64,000 nucleotides of DNA from Dorea_D sp963559605 (GCA_963559605.1 CAUWLL010000010.1:13132-77131); one strand, 5' to 3'. Counted from the stretch's first letter, positions 16,373 to 25,794 are shown. Notes: generated by a model not told the origin, from the letters alone. Program-made: numbers and translations.

Positions 16373-17599
16373 TCATTTTCCTAGTATTTTACGAAACAAT
16401 ACAACATACTCCATAGTACACACTTTTTTTGTGTATTTTTGCATAAATATTTGTCTGGAATTTCCTCCCATTCTCTTGATTTTATCTTCATCTCCATTAA
16501 TATCCACCAAAAACTCTGCAATTTTCTGACTTTCTCCATTACTAACAGTTATTCCAGCCTTTTTCTTCTGGATTTCACGTACAATATCAGAATTTCCCAT
16601 AATTACAATTAGTGGACAACCAGCACTCATATAGCCATACGTTTTACTTGGAACACATAACCCCGTCAAACCTTCAAGCAGACTGACAATCGATACATCA
16701 CTGATTTCTAATGCTTCTTGGTAATCGCGTCCCAACAAAAAATCATATATATCTACATTTTTTATTTGTTCAGCTTGAATAACCTTTTTCAGTTCTTCTA
16801 CTTTACATCCGTGTCCTGCAAGCATAAATTGGATTTTAGAATTATCCTTTAAGATTCGCATTGTATCCAATATCGTTTCCATATCTTGACAGACACCCAT
16901 ATTCCCAAAATAAGAAACAACTAATTTTCCTGCATACTTTTCCGCAAATCTATTATTTGATTTGTTTTCTTTTTTATCATCTAAAACATCCTCATACCAG
17001 TTAGGAATGACGACCACTTTTTTTGATTTTATGTTTCTATTCTCTATTATAAATTGCCGCATCTCATTCGATAAAGCAACTACACAAGTAGCATTTTTAT
17101 AAACTTTTTTATTTATAAACTTCATCACTTTTGAAATCATTCCAGATTCAGAAGTAGTACCTGTACGCACTGCCAATTCAGGATATAAGTCATACGCCAC
17201 AAAAATCAATTTAATACCATAAATTTTCTTTGCCAAATAAGCTAAATACGGCAAGATTGGCGGATTGGAATACACAATGACAGATTTATATTTTCCAAGT
17301 TCTCTAAAGTGTAGTAATACAGAAAAAGTAAATGAAAAATAGTTTATAAGCCTTCCTATAAAACTTCGTCTTCCTATTTGCAAATACTTCAACCTATGGA
17401 TAAAAATATTATCTACTTTTTCCTTTATCGGAACTTTTCCTTTATTATTATATTCTTTTGGATAACCACACAATGCTCCTACTGAAAACCCTGAGTTACT
17501 TAGTTTTTTTGCGGTATCAAATGGCAATGTTGCTGAAGAAACATATTCGGGATAAAAAAATTGGCAAAGAAACAATATATCTTTCTTATCTTTACACAT
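16373..17599 (-). CDS. Glycosyltransferase family 4, WbuB/CapL-like
   Basis: At 408 residues the protein has GT4 features: an N-terminal FLCQFFYPEYVSSATLPFD segment seen in WbuB-type enzymes, VAYDLYPELAVRTG, VVIPNWYEDV, VSYFGNMGVCQDMETI, FMLAGHGCKVEELK and VSLLEGLTGLCVPSKTYGYMSAG, the last being the nucleotide-sugar site. WbuB and related enzymes transfer L-FucNAc onto the first, lipid-linked sugar. The surrounding fnl/cap genes fit that role, so it is the best candidate for the second step of repeat-unit assembly. The sugar specificity is inferred. Confidence 0.87.
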   Translation of the reverse strand: MCKDKKDILFLCQFFYPEYVSSATLPFDTAKKLSNSGFSVGALCGYPKEYNNKGKVPIKEKVDNIFIHRLKYLQIGRRSFIGRLINYFSFTFSVLLHFRELGKYKSVIVYSNPPILPYLAYLAKKIYGIKLIFVAYDLYPELAVRTGTTSESGMISKVMKFINKKVYKNATCVVALSNEMRQFIIENRNIKSKKVVVIPNWYEDVLDDKKENKSNNRFAEKYAGKLVVSYFGNMGVCQDMETILDTMRILKDNSKIQFMLAGHGCKVEELKKVIQAEQIKNVDIYDFLLGRDYQEALEISDVSIVSLLEGLTGLCVPSKTYGYMSAGCPLIVIMGNSDIVREIQKKKAGITVSNGESQKIAEFLVDINGDEDKIKRMGGNSRQIFMQKYTKKVCTMEYVVLFRKILGK

Positions 17600-17635
17600 T
17601 CTGTCTTGAGCTCCTTTGTTTTCATTTCTTATGAA

Positions 17636-18475
17636 CTATAGTTCGACTTTTTTCATGATTTCCTCAAATGTCATGAGACCAATCGTATCAACTTTTTCAT
17701 ACGTTAAACTTCCAAAAACTTTCTCAAAAATAGGAATTCTAAACCTCAAACTTATTTCCACAAAAGGATTAAATAATCTTATCATTTTAATATCACTGTG
17801 ATTATTCTCTGCAATTTTACGAACCATGTGTGTTGTCTTTACATACTCTGTATCCTGAGGAAAATACAAGCCTCCTGCCTGCTTGTCTATCACTCTCTTA
17901 ACAAACTCTGCTAAGTTCTCAACGAATATCATACTTCTTTGATTCTCAAAATCCGGAAATACTGGAGATTTCAAAGCAAATTTTCTTAATGTTTGATAGT
18001 TTCCTTTGCAATTTTTCCCATAAACCATAGGCGGTCTTAACACTGCAACTTTAAAGCTTTCATCTGCCAATCGCTCTATCACTTTATCTGCCTGCCATTT
18101 TGCTTTTCCATAATGATTCTGAGGATTCGGTTTATCGCCTTTTTTTATTGTTCCTACAATTTTTCCATATACACTCATCGTTGACAGTATGATAAATTGC
18201 TTCACTCCTGATTCTTTTGCTTTTTTTGCCGTCTCAATCGCCAAATCTCTATTCACTTTATAATACAATGACGTATTTTCTTTTGTCTCCTTTTGATGCG
18301 CAATCCCGGCCACATGAAATACTATATCATATCCCGCAAAACTTTTTTTTCGCCACATCTCTCCACTTAAATCCACAGTATCCACTTGAAACTCTTCAGG
18401 ATATTGTGTATTTACCCACTTTTCAAACGAAGTCCCTATATAGCTGTTTGCACCAGTTATCAATATTTTTTTCAT
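17636..18475 (-). CDS. NAD-dependent nucleotide-sugar 4-ketoreductase (CapN/WbpV-like)
   Basis: An extended SDR begins MKKILITGANSYIGTSF, with FHVAGIAHQ, the serine LSTMSVYG and the active-site pair in NHYGKAKWQADKVI. The start at 18475, with AGAGTAGGCGG upstream, is preferred; the longer frame runs into the previous gene. Placed next to a CapD/WbpM-type dehydratase and a CapM-type transferase, it most likely reduces UDP-4-keto-6-deoxy-GlcNAc to UDP-D-FucNAc or UDP-D-QuiNAc, the initiating sugar. The stereochemistry of reduction cannot be read from the sequence. Confidence 0.85.
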   Translation of the reverse strand: MKKILITGANSYIGTSFEKWVNTQYPEEFQVDTVDLSGEMWRKKSFAGYDIVFHVAGIAHQKETKENTSLYYKVNRDLAIETAKKAKESGVKQFIILSTMSVYGKIVGTIKKGDKPNPQNHYGKAKWQADKVIERLADESFKVAVLRPPMVYGKNCKGNYQTLRKFALKSPVFPDFENQRSMIFVENLAEFVKRVIDKQAGGLYFPQDTEYVKTTHMVRKIAENNHSDIKMIRLFNPFVEISLRFRIPIFEKVFGSLTYEKVDTIGLMTFEEIMKKVEL

Positions 18476-18479
18476 CCGC

Positions 18480-19106
18480 CTACTCTCCATGACTATTACG
18501 TTCCAGTTCTCCTGTGCCACCTTCCACAACTCCCTCTGATTTTAATACAGAAACAATTGTCCCGACAAAACATTTTATATCCATTAAAAGTCCTATATTT
18601 TTGACATATACCCCATCAAATTTTGCTTTAACGGGTATCTCCAATTCATCTCTTCCATTAATCTGAGCCCACCCTGTAAGCCCGGGTTTCACATCATTTG
18701 CCCCGTATTTATCTCTTTCTTTTATCAAATCATATTGATTCCATAACGCCGGTCTTGGACCTATAATACTCATATCACCTTTCAATATATTAATAATCTG
18801 AGGGAGTTCATCTAAAGATGTTTTTCTTAAAAATTTCCCTACACGAGTAATATATTGTTCTGGATTTTCCAACATGTGAGTTGGCATATCTTTCGGAGTA
18901 TCTATCTTCATTGTCCTGAATTTCAAAATATCAAAGTGTTTTTTGTATATTCCCACCCTTTTCTGCCTAAACAAAACCGGTCCTCTGGAGTCGACTTTGA
19001 TTGCTATAATCAAAACAAAAAAAAGTGGAGACAATATAACCATAGCAAACGCTGATAATATTACATCTATATAACGTTTTACTCTAATATATTTCGATTT
19101 TTTCAT
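18480..19106 (-). CDS. Initiating sugar-phosphate transferase (CapM/PglC-type)
   Basis: This is a short monotopic phosphoglycosyl transferase of 208 residues: a basic start KYIRVKRYIDVILS, one re-entrant hydrophobic helix, FRQKRVGIYKKHFDILKFRTM, the catalytic Asp-Glu in KTSLDELPQ, GDMSIIGPRPA and KPGLTGWAQINGRD. It moves a sugar-1-phosphate from a UDP-sugar to undecaprenyl phosphate and so starts each repeat unit. Its size and order between a CapD-like dehydratase and a CapN-like reductase match enzymes using UDP-D-FucNAc or UDP-QuiNAc. It is one of two initiating transferases in the window; the other is at 42342-43730. Confidence 0.92.
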   Translation of the reverse strand: MKKSKYIRVKRYIDVILSAFAMVILSPLFFVLIIAIKVDSRGPVLFRQKRVGIYKKHFDILKFRTMKIDTPKDMPTHMLENPEQYITRVGKFLRKTSLDELPQIINILKGDMSIIGPRPALWNQYDLIKERDKYGANDVKPGLTGWAQINGRDELEIPVKAKFDGVYVKNIGLLMDIKCFVGTIVSVLKSEGVVEGGTGELERNSHGE

Positions 19107-19128
19107 TTCCCCAACTCTCCTCTAAACT

Positions 19129-20964
19129 TTAATAAACTTTCCGATTATAGGTTGTGCAAACCTTAGCCAACTCACTTTGTATCTCATCCCCGTTTGTCGC
19201 ACTAAGCGCAATCAAGTCGTCCAACTGTTCAAAGAACTCTGACTCATCCATAGAAATCGGATGTCCCACAAAAATCTTCTCATTGGCAGTCTTTGTAAGT
19301 CCCTCTTCATCCATAAGTAATTCTTCATATAACTTTTCTCCCGGACGAAGCCCCGTCACTTCTATCATAATGTCTTCATTCGGTTTATATCCTTTCATCC
19401 GAATCAAATTCTCTGCCATCTCATAAATCTTCACAGGCTCTCCCATATCAAGCACAAAAATCTCACCGCCTTTAGCAAACAAGCTTGCCTGCAAGACCAG
19501 CGAAACTGCCTCCGGAATCGTCATAAAGAATCTGGTGATCTCTCGATGTGTAACTGTTACTGGACCTCCCTCTTCAATCTGCTTCAAGAAAAGAGGGATT
19601 ACAGAACCGTTGCTTCCCAGTACATTTCCAAAGCGAACCGCCGCATACTGTGTATGCTTTGCAATTTTAGCATAGCTCTGAATGATCATTTCGCAGACAC
19701 GCTTTGTTGCTCCCATGACATTCGTCGGACGAACGGCTTTATCTGTTGAAATCAAGGTGAATTTTTCTACATGATAAATGTCTGACAGTTTTGCCATATT
19801 TAACGTACCAAGACAATTGTTTTTTATTGCCTCATTCGGAGAATCCTCCATCAACGGCACATGTTTGTGTGCGGCCGCATGATAGACAATCTGCGGATGA
19901 TACATTTCAAACATCTTCTCTAATCGGTCATAATCTCTTACCGAACCAATTAATGTAATAATCTGCTTCTCTGGATACCGTCGTTTTAATTCCTGCTGAA
20001 TCTCATATGCATTATTTTCATAAATGTCAAAGATAAGCAACTCTTTGGGATTATACTTGATGATCTGACGACATAGTTCTGAACCGATAGAACCTCCTCC
20101 GCCGGTCACCAGTACTGTTTTTCCTTCCAGAAAAGCGCCGATTCCTTCCTGATTTACACGCACCGGAGCTCTGCCAAGCAAATCCTCATATCGCACTTCT
20201 CGAACCATGTCAGATAAGGACTCTGTAAATCCGGTAGCAATCGCGGGAAGAATCCGAACCTTTGCCTCTGTTTCCTGACAAACAGATACGATGTCCTTAA
20301 TTACTTTCGAATTTGCAGAGGGAATCGCAATAATAATTTCGTCCACCTTGTATTTTTTTACGGTTGCCGGAATATCTTCCCTTGTTCCTACTATCGGCAC
20401 ATTTTTAAGATATTTTCCTTTTTTATTAATATTATCATCTACAATACATACAATATCTCTTGAAGACGTATTCTTCCTCTGTGTCTCATGAAGCAATATA
20501 GATGCCGCCGAACCCGCACCTACAAGAAGTGTTCTTTTCCTTCCTTTTTCCTCTATCTTCCCCGGAAACAAATATTTTTGGATCCTACGTCCAAAACGAA
20601 GCGATAAAAACAGCAAAAAAAGCAATGTCACGTCGAATACATAAAAACTTCTCGGCATTGCTATTTGTAAGAATACCCGGTAAAACACATATATTATTTC
20701 TATACAAACTACAGCTTTTAAAATCGCCATACTTTCTTCCATAGAAGCATATGTCCATACACGGTTATATAGTTTAAAAAATCTCATTACGACAATTGCG
20801 ATCACAATATCTATAGGAAGACAATATAAAACAGGCTGCAAATATTGAGCCGGTATACTCTCAAAATTAAATCTTAATCCCAATGAAAATAGTGCGCTGA
20901 ATATAACAATCAATGCATCCAAAGTTCCTATCGCAATCGCTCTTCTTCTTCCCAAACCTATCAT
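19129..20964 (-). CDS. capD: Membrane UDP-GlcNAc 4,6-dehydratase (CapD/WbpM/PglF type)
   Basis: The 611-residue protein has about four N-terminal membrane segments (residues 8-120), a CoA-binding-like Rossmann domain (LLVGAGSAAS, about 145) and a C-terminal SDR dehydratase domain (VTGGGGSIGSELCRQI, about 285). The active site STDKAVRPTNVMGATKR has Met in place of Tyr, as in WbpM. It converts UDP-GlcNAc to UDP-4-keto-6-deoxy-D-GlcNAc for the neighbouring reductase and initiating transferase. It is the first gene of the capsule operon, preceded by a plausible promoter at 21016-21044. Confidence 0.92.
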   Translation of the reverse strand: MIGLGRRRAIAIGTLDALIVIFSALFSLGLRFNFESIPAQYLQPVLYCLPIDIVIAIVVMRFFKLYNRVWTYASMEESMAILKAVVCIEIIYVFYRVFLQIAMPRSFYVFDVTLLFLLFLSLRFGRRIQKYLFPGKIEEKGRKRTLLVGAGSAASILLHETQRKNTSSRDIVCIVDDNINKKGKYLKNVPIVGTREDIPATVKKYKVDEIIIAIPSANSKVIKDIVSVCQETEAKVRILPAIATGFTESLSDMVREVRYEDLLGRAPVRVNQEGIGAFLEGKTVLVTGGGGSIGSELCRQIIKYNPKELLIFDIYENNAYEIQQELKRRYPEKQIITLIGSVRDYDRLEKMFEMYHPQIVYHAAAHKHVPLMEDSPNEAIKNNCLGTLNMAKLSDIYHVEKFTLISTDKAVRPTNVMGATKRVCEMIIQSYAKIAKHTQYAAVRFGNVLGSNGSVIPLFLKQIEEGGPVTVTHREITRFFMTIPEAVSLVLQASLFAKGGEIFVLDMGEPVKIYEMAENLIRMKGYKPNEDIMIEVTGLRPGEKLYEELLMDEEGLTKTANEKIFVGHPISMDESEFFEQLDDLIALSATNGDEIQSELAKVCTTYNRKVY

Positions 20965-21015
20965 CTATCCCAATCCTCACATTATTATTATGACTCTTTT
21001 TTACATACTTAGTTT

Positions 21016-21044
21016 ATTATACCCCATTATTCTACAAAAATCTA
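21016..21044 (-). promoter_or_regulatory. Candidate promoter of the capsule operon
   Basis: On the minus strand a perfect TATAAT (21021-21016) lies 17 bases after TAGATT (21044-21039), about 50 bases before the capD-like start. The -10 is excellent, the -35 weak. The gap shared with the divergent acyltransferase gene (20965-21185) holds both promoters and no gene. Confidence 0.45.
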
Positions 21045-21127
21045 CCCCTATGCTCCAATAATTCCACAAATTGATTTCTGCCAATAAATGTCAATAAAGT
21101 AAAAAAACTTCCAATCATGAATTCTTT

Positions 21128-21155
21128 TTGATACAATAAATAAACATGATATATT
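21128..21155 (+). promoter_or_regulatory. Candidate promoter of the plus-strand acyltransferase gene
   Basis: TTGATA (21128-21133), 16 bases, then TATATT (21150-21155), 30 bases before the start codon, followed by the strong ribosome site AGGGAGG (21171-21177). It gives the only plus-strand gene its own transcription. Confidence 0.5.
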
Positions 21156-21185
21156 ACGATTGAGAGTTCTAGGGAGGAAATACGA

Positions 21186-22238
21186 ATGAAAACCAGACAA
21201 TATAATATGGATTATTTAAGAATTTTCGCCTGTTTTATGGTCATATTTTTACATGTAGCCGCGCAAAATTGGAACGTGGCAGATATAAACACCTGGGAAT
21301 GGAAAGTTTTCAATCTATATGATACAGCTGTAAGAAGTTCTGTTCCGTTATTCTTAATGCTAAGCGGAAAACTTCTGCTTTCCACTAGTAAGGAGCTTTC
21401 TATAAAGCATTTTTATACGAAAAACATTTTGAAATTAGTAATCGTATATTTTTCCTGGGCTTTTTTTTATGCAATAGATACCATCGGAATGAAAAAGATT
21501 TTTATCAGCAATTCGTTCGTAACAATTTTCGAAAAAATCGTGAATGCGAAATTCCATCTTTGGTATTTGCCAATGTTGATCAGTATTTATTTTCTTGTGC
21601 CTGTCTTTTTTAGTCTGGTAAAGTATAAAGACGGAATATATGTTCCTTATGCATGTATCATGTTTATCCTTTTTGGCATCGGCGGTACTTTAACGGTTAT
21701 GCTATTTCCGGAAAGTGAAACCGTTAAAACTTTTTTGAATGATTTTAATTATGCATTAAGCGGTTATAGCGGCTATTTTTTACTGGGATATACTCTTGAT
21801 AAATATAAAGACAGGTTCCACAAAGCAAAGATACCGTATATACTAGCTTTCCTTATTCTCACTATTTTGGCAACTGCCAAAAAATCAGAAATAGATTCTA
21901 TCTCTGCCGGAGAACCATTGAGTACATTATGGGGAGATTTTACGGTACCGACTTTTTTAGAAACTGTGTTGATTTTCATGATATTTTTAAAACTACCGGA
22001 GCAAATTGAAAATCATAAAATAGCAGTCATCATTAAAAAACTGTCTAAATATACTCTGTTTGTATATTTATTACACCCTTTTATATTAGAGCACTTAAAA
22101 ACTTGGTTTAAAATCACAACTTTGTCGTTTAACCCATGGCTCTCCGTGCCGTTTCTGACATTATTTATATTTTTAATCTGTATGGCAATAGCTTGGATTG
22201 CCGATAAAATTCCGGTTCTCAATAAATGGCTAATGTAA
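21186..22238 (+). CDS. Acyltransferase family 3 membrane protein (OafA/WecH-like)
   Basis: This 350-residue integral membrane protein starts KTRQYNMDYLRIFACFMVIFLHVAAQNWN, which contains the family's conserved first-helix arginine and histidine (split by membrane residues). About ten hydrophobic segments follow, with SSVPLFLMLSGKLLL, KFHLWYLPMLISIYFLVPVF and FVYLLHPFILEH. Such enzymes move acetyl or succinyl groups across the membrane onto surface glycans. It is the only gene on the plus strand, with its own promoter, and sits between the two glycan operons, so it could modify either polymer. The acyl group and acceptor are unknown. Confidence 0.88.
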   Translation: MKTRQYNMDYLRIFACFMVIFLHVAAQNWNVADINTWEWKVFNLYDTAVRSSVPLFLMLSGKLLLSTSKELSIKHFYTKNILKLVIVYFSWAFFYAIDTIGMKKIFISNSFVTIFEKIVNAKFHLWYLPMLISIYFLVPVFFSLVKYKDGIYVPYACIMFILFGIGGTLTVMLFPESETVKTFLNDFNYALSGYSGYFLLGYTLDKYKDRFHKAKIPYILAFLILTILATAKKSEIDSISAGEPLSTLWGDFTVPTFLETVLIFMIFLKLPEQIENHKIAVIIKKLSKYTLFVYLLHPFILEHLKTWFKITTLSFNPWLSVPFLTLFIFLICMAIAWIADKIPVLNKWLM

Positions 22239-22256
22239 TTTAACAGCAAAAATTGC

Positions 22257-22298
22257 GAGGTCGCAACAAAATCTGTCTTTTGATTTTGCTGCGACCTC
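22257..22298. terminator. Hairpin terminator between convergent genes
   Basis: GAGGTCGCA (22257-22265) pairs with TGCGACCTC (22290-22298), and the stem extends inward through CAAAATC/GATTTTG around a short loop. On the minus strand it is followed by GCAATTTTTGC, giving a U run for the teichoic-acid operon. On the plus strand the downstream sequence is not T-rich, so it acts chiefly for the minus operon but may also stop the acyltransferase transcript. Confidence 0.65.
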
Positions 22299-22304
22299 TG
22301 TAAG

Positions 22305-24284
22305 CTACATCTCGCACAATTCACATTTTTGTTCTTCCTTATCTTCACATGGGAATACATATCCCAGCATAAAATAGAAAACGATCCACTCTGTAAGCCA
22401 TAAAGGTTCTTCCGAATTTTCCACTAAACCAAACAATATTGCAATAATAGCTACACAAAATGCAAAGAAACAATATACTTTGTCTCTTCTTTTATAATTA
22501 TATTTTATAAAACTATAATAAACAGCGCTCAATAACAGAAATATATATGGTATGCCTGAAAACACTCCATATCGATACATAATTGCCAGCATGCTATTAT
22601 GAGGTGTTGTCGGTATTGTATACCCACATACCCTTGCCATATCCTTATGTCCTACTACGTTCATTATCCTAAAATAACTGGACCAGAACATATTTCTGCT
22701 GTTCGTAAAGCGCGTCATAGCAGGTGCATAGATCACCTGTTCCAAAACATTTTCTTTTTCTGCCGCTTCTACTTTTGCCATATCTGTCTGCTGTGGTCGT
22801 TTATAAATATCTACCGGAAATTCAACCTCTTTTCCAATCATCGGCGGAACATGTTGCACCGCCCATCTCAAAGTCATATGAACCGGTAACAACAAAGTAC
22901 ATAAAATGACCATCATCAAACCAATCTTTAACAGTTTCTTTGTCTTTATCACATCCATCCAAAGATGACGGACAAATAAAAGAACAGCCAGTACTGACAA
23001 TCCTATCCCTGCTGATGAATGCGTCATATAAGTAAAAGAAAGAGACATAAGAAGCAATACCGTATCTATACAAATCTGCCTTTTCTTTTTTTCTGAAAAC
23101 AGTATTTCTATTTCCACCAAAAGCGCCAAATTTACTAAAATTAAATGCGCTGAAAATGTATTTGGGTTTGCTGATGGTCCCGGATACGACATTTCATTCA
23201 GCATTGGTCTGAAGCATATACTGAAAATGCAGAAAATAATAAAGGTTCCCTTCAGTGAAAGCATTAATTCTTTTATAAAAACCTTTGGTTCTTTCATATT
23301 ATTCCAAACAAAATATAGAAAACCAAAAGCCACTAAATTAACTACTCCCATCAACATATGCCTTTTAGAAATCATATAATCTGATACACACATGACTATC
23401 GAGAGTAAGAACCAATAAAATACTAACGTTCGATTCCAAGAAACCCTTTTAAGCGGTCTTTCCAACATAGAAATTGCAATCACGAAAATAATCCCTATTG
23501 CAGTTGCAAGAATATACTTATAATAAACAGGGGAACTGTAAATCAGTACATTTTTCAAATACGCGATCATTACCTGCCAGAAGATCAATAAACTCACTCT
23601 GCATATATGTTTCTGTCTGGAAGAAAACGCATCAATCAGCCAGAGAAGGGCATTCCCGACAGATATATATATATCCTGTAAAACCTCTATTATCTTGTAT
23701 ATACGAAGTTTTCTCTTTCTTATGACAATTGAAACAGCGAATACAACTCCAGAATATATTAGCATACTGATTACAAAGTACATTACATGTCCAGCTCTAA
23801 GTTCTATCTTCTCTTTTTCACGAATCTGTGTATTTTTCAGAGTAAATGTAACCTTATCCGGTGATACAACATTCGCCACAAAATAAGAAAATGATTTTCC
23901 CGGAAGAGAAATTCTATTAATTCCGTCCTCTATCATAGCGTTTCGCTGAAAAACAAGTTCATGATTCACAGAATAAAAATCTATCGCACATTCTATCTCT
24001 GCTTCAGTGTCCACATCCATATACAAATATTTCCATTTCCCTGCAGCCCAGTCAAAATTCACACGAAAGGCTGAGCCACTCAACTGCATGTCCTTTATAT
24101 TATCAGGGTCATTTGTATAGGTACCTACTCCATATGGCGCCTCACACACCTCGCCGAATTTCAGCCCATCTGTCAAGGACTTAGAACCGGTGGCATACAT
24201 TCCCGTAAACAATAAGGAAATCAAAATGCCATTAAAAAGCCAGAACCACCAAATTCCTTTCTTCAAAAACGAAAACCTTTTCAT
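22305..24284 (-). CDS. Large O-antigen polymerase/ligase-like membrane protein
   Basis: The 659-residue protein has an N-terminal membrane segment, an extracytoplasmic beta-rich domain of about 120 residues (35-160), then some eleven hydrophobic segments. A long outer loop (about residues 500-565) is followed by TIPTTPHNSMLAIMYRYGVFSG, the His-Asn motif of the Wzy_C/WaaL superfamily. It is the last gene of the teichoic-acid operon, ending at the hairpin at 22257-22298. Members polymerise lipid-linked glycans or ligate finished chains to an acceptor. Ligation or side-chain attachment would make more sense than polymerisation in a TagGH-exported system, but this is inference. Confidence 0.75.
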   Translation of the reverse strand: MKRFSFLKKGIWWFWLFNGILISLLFTGMYATGSKSLTDGLKFGEVCEAPYGVGTYTNDPDNIKDMQLSGSAFRVNFDWAAGKWKYLYMDVDTEAEIECAIDFYSVNHELVFQRNAMIEDGINRISLPGKSFSYFVANVVSPDKVTFTLKNTQIREKEKIELRAGHVMYFVISMLIYSGVVFAVSIVIRKRKLRIYKIIEVLQDIYISVGNALLWLIDAFSSRQKHICRVSLLIFWQVMIAYLKNVLIYSSPVYYKYILATAIGIIFVIAISMLERPLKRVSWNRTLVFYWFLLSIVMCVSDYMISKRHMLMGVVNLVAFGFLYFVWNNMKEPKVFIKELMLSLKGTFIIFCIFSICFRPMLNEMSYPGPSANPNTFSAHLILVNLALLVEIEILFSEKKKRQICIDTVLLLMSLSFTYMTHSSAGIGLSVLAVLLFVRHLWMDVIKTKKLLKIGLMMVILCTLLLPVHMTLRWAVQHVPPMIGKEVEFPVDIYKRPQQTDMAKVEAAEKENVLEQVIYAPAMTRFTNSRNMFWSSYFRIMNVVGHKDMARVCGYTIPTTPHNSMLAIMYRYGVFSGIPYIFLLLSAVYYSFIKYNYKRRDKVYCFFAFCVAIIAILFGLVENSEEPLWLTEWIVFYFMLGYVFPCEDKEEQKCELCEM

Positions 24285-24317
24285 TCTCTTTTTTATCCTC
24301 CATCTCGGAACAAACCG

Positions 24318-25760
24318 TTATTTTTTTACATCCATCATCCGTTCATAATTTGTCCTGTGCTGACCTTTCATTTTGTCTTTTACCTTAGCCGCCAGACATC
24401 TGGCATCATTCTTTATGGAAGATTTATCAAGCATTTCTTTCTTTCGGTTACATTCTTTCAAATCTGCCTTTAATGTTTTTATCTCTTTTTTCTTTTCCTT
24501 CAATTCTTCTTTTTTATCTAAAATCTCAGAATCAAAAATCTTTTTCCACCGGAGCGCCAATTCTTCCATTGACAGAAGCGCTGCCGATTGCACCTCACCC
24601 GGTAAGTGGATTTTCTCAACAGCCCGATCTAAAGGCGCCTCCTCAACAGTTTCCGCATCCTTATATATATGCTTGATACCGTTCTGATCCAAAAAAGATA
24701 TAAACCGTTCGAAATTCTCTTTATGCTGTTTGTACATACTGTCAAAATCCACATGTTCTATAAGATCGTATAAGCTCCAATTTTCTTTTACATCTTGGCC
24801 CATAATATGTGGGATCTTGTGATAATCTGTCAACTCTTTCATGCGCGAGTCATGCGGTATCAATACGCATGGTGTCCCTGCCTGTATAGCGGCAATGTTT
24901 CCATGCATTCTTCCGCCTACGCTCAAATCCATAGTCTTCAAAAAGTCTATCCAATCCTTTGCATGTAAAAAATATTTCACTCGATTCTCTTGATATATTT
25001 TATCGGAAATACGCGTCGGATACATTGGTTTATTCTGACCGTGTTTATACGGTACACCCATGTATAGTGTCCATAGTTCGTCTATCCTCTGCGGAAGAAA
25101 ATAACTGTTAGGCACTTGCTCCAACACATTATTGAGGAAATTTAACGTATTGCTCGTTGATAATACCGAAGAATTTATACTGACCTTTAAATTGTCCGTA
25201 AGCTTTAACTCTTTTCTTTTTAACTGTCCTCCCTGTCCATACATAGATGGACAGCCGATCACCATATAATCCTTGTCCTCTTTATATCCCAAGTGGGTTA
25301 AATACTTTCCGGTAATTTCTCCTCTGACACCAACAATAGCAGATTTTTCCAGTACTGCATCTATAAAATTCTTAACGGTATCGTCGAATGGAAAACCTTT
25401 CGATAAATCATAATTTAGAGGCGCTCGGACTCCCACCCCTGCAATCACACACGGAATCTTTAACTTCTTCACCAGTTTTGTCATATCTTCCATATGTTTT
25501 ACACCATTATCCCGGAACATATCCGCCAGTGGTATAATAAAATATTCGCAGTTTTCATTGATCCAATCTGCTTGATCAAGCCAGGCTTTATAACGATTCG
25601 GAATAAACTTTGTATCCTCCGATACCATTAACGTACGAAACACTCCGTAAGCATATACAAGGTTTCCCACATTATTTCCGATCAGATTTTTACACATAAC
25701 CTCTTCTGTACTTAATGTTTCAAAAGGAGTAAGTCCTGCACGTATAAATATTTGTTTCAT
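24318..25760 (-). CDS. Polysaccharide pyruvyl transferase family protein
   Basis: The protein carries the pyruvyl-transferase family core: an N-terminal NLIGNNVGNLVYAYGVFRTL, AIVGVRGEITGKYL, MVIGCPSMYGQGG and a C-terminal DLSVGGRMHGNIAAIQAGTPCVLIPHD, the last being the CMP/UDP-like nucleotide-binding GT-B region. Residues about 425-460 form a lysine/glutamate-rich coiled coil, an add-on not needed for catalysis. The family adds ketal pyruvate to sugars from phosphoenolpyruvate, though some members act otherwise. AGGAGG sits just before two adjacent ATG codons (25763, 25760); the second has better spacing. It would decorate the operon's polymer. Confidence 0.8.
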   Translation of the reverse strand: MKQIFIRAGLTPFETLSTEEVMCKNLIGNNVGNLVYAYGVFRTLMVSEDTKFIPNRYKAWLDQADWINENCEYFIIPLADMFRDNGVKHMEDMTKLVKKLKIPCVIAGVGVRAPLNYDLSKGFPFDDTVKNFIDAVLEKSAIVGVRGEITGKYLTHLGYKEDKDYMVIGCPSMYGQGGQLKRKELKLTDNLKVSINSSVLSTSNTLNFLNNVLEQVPNSYFLPQRIDELWTLYMGVPYKHGQNKPMYPTRISDKIYQENRVKYFLHAKDWIDFLKTMDLSVGGRMHGNIAAIQAGTPCVLIPHDSRMKELTDYHKIPHIMGQDVKENWSLYDLIEHVDFDSMYKQHKENFERFISFLDQNGIKHIYKDAETVEEAPLDRAVEKIHLPGEVQSAALLSMEELALRWKKIFDSEILDKKEELKEKKKEIKTLKADLKECNRKKEMLDKSSIKNDARCLAAKVKDKMKGQHRTNYERMMDVKK

Positions 25761-25794
25761 CATGATTCCTCCTGTCATTTATGAATTTAACATT

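Noticed and set aside
1..21000. Insertion sequence or integrase remnants explaining the capsule cluster
   Set aside because: No transposase, integrase, tRNA or att-like repeat was seen in the cluster or at its right border.
22013..22360. Minus-strand frame of 115 codons opposite the end of the acyltransferase gene
   Set aside because: It lies antisense to the acyltransferase, crosses the terminator and overlaps the next gene; no ribosome site.
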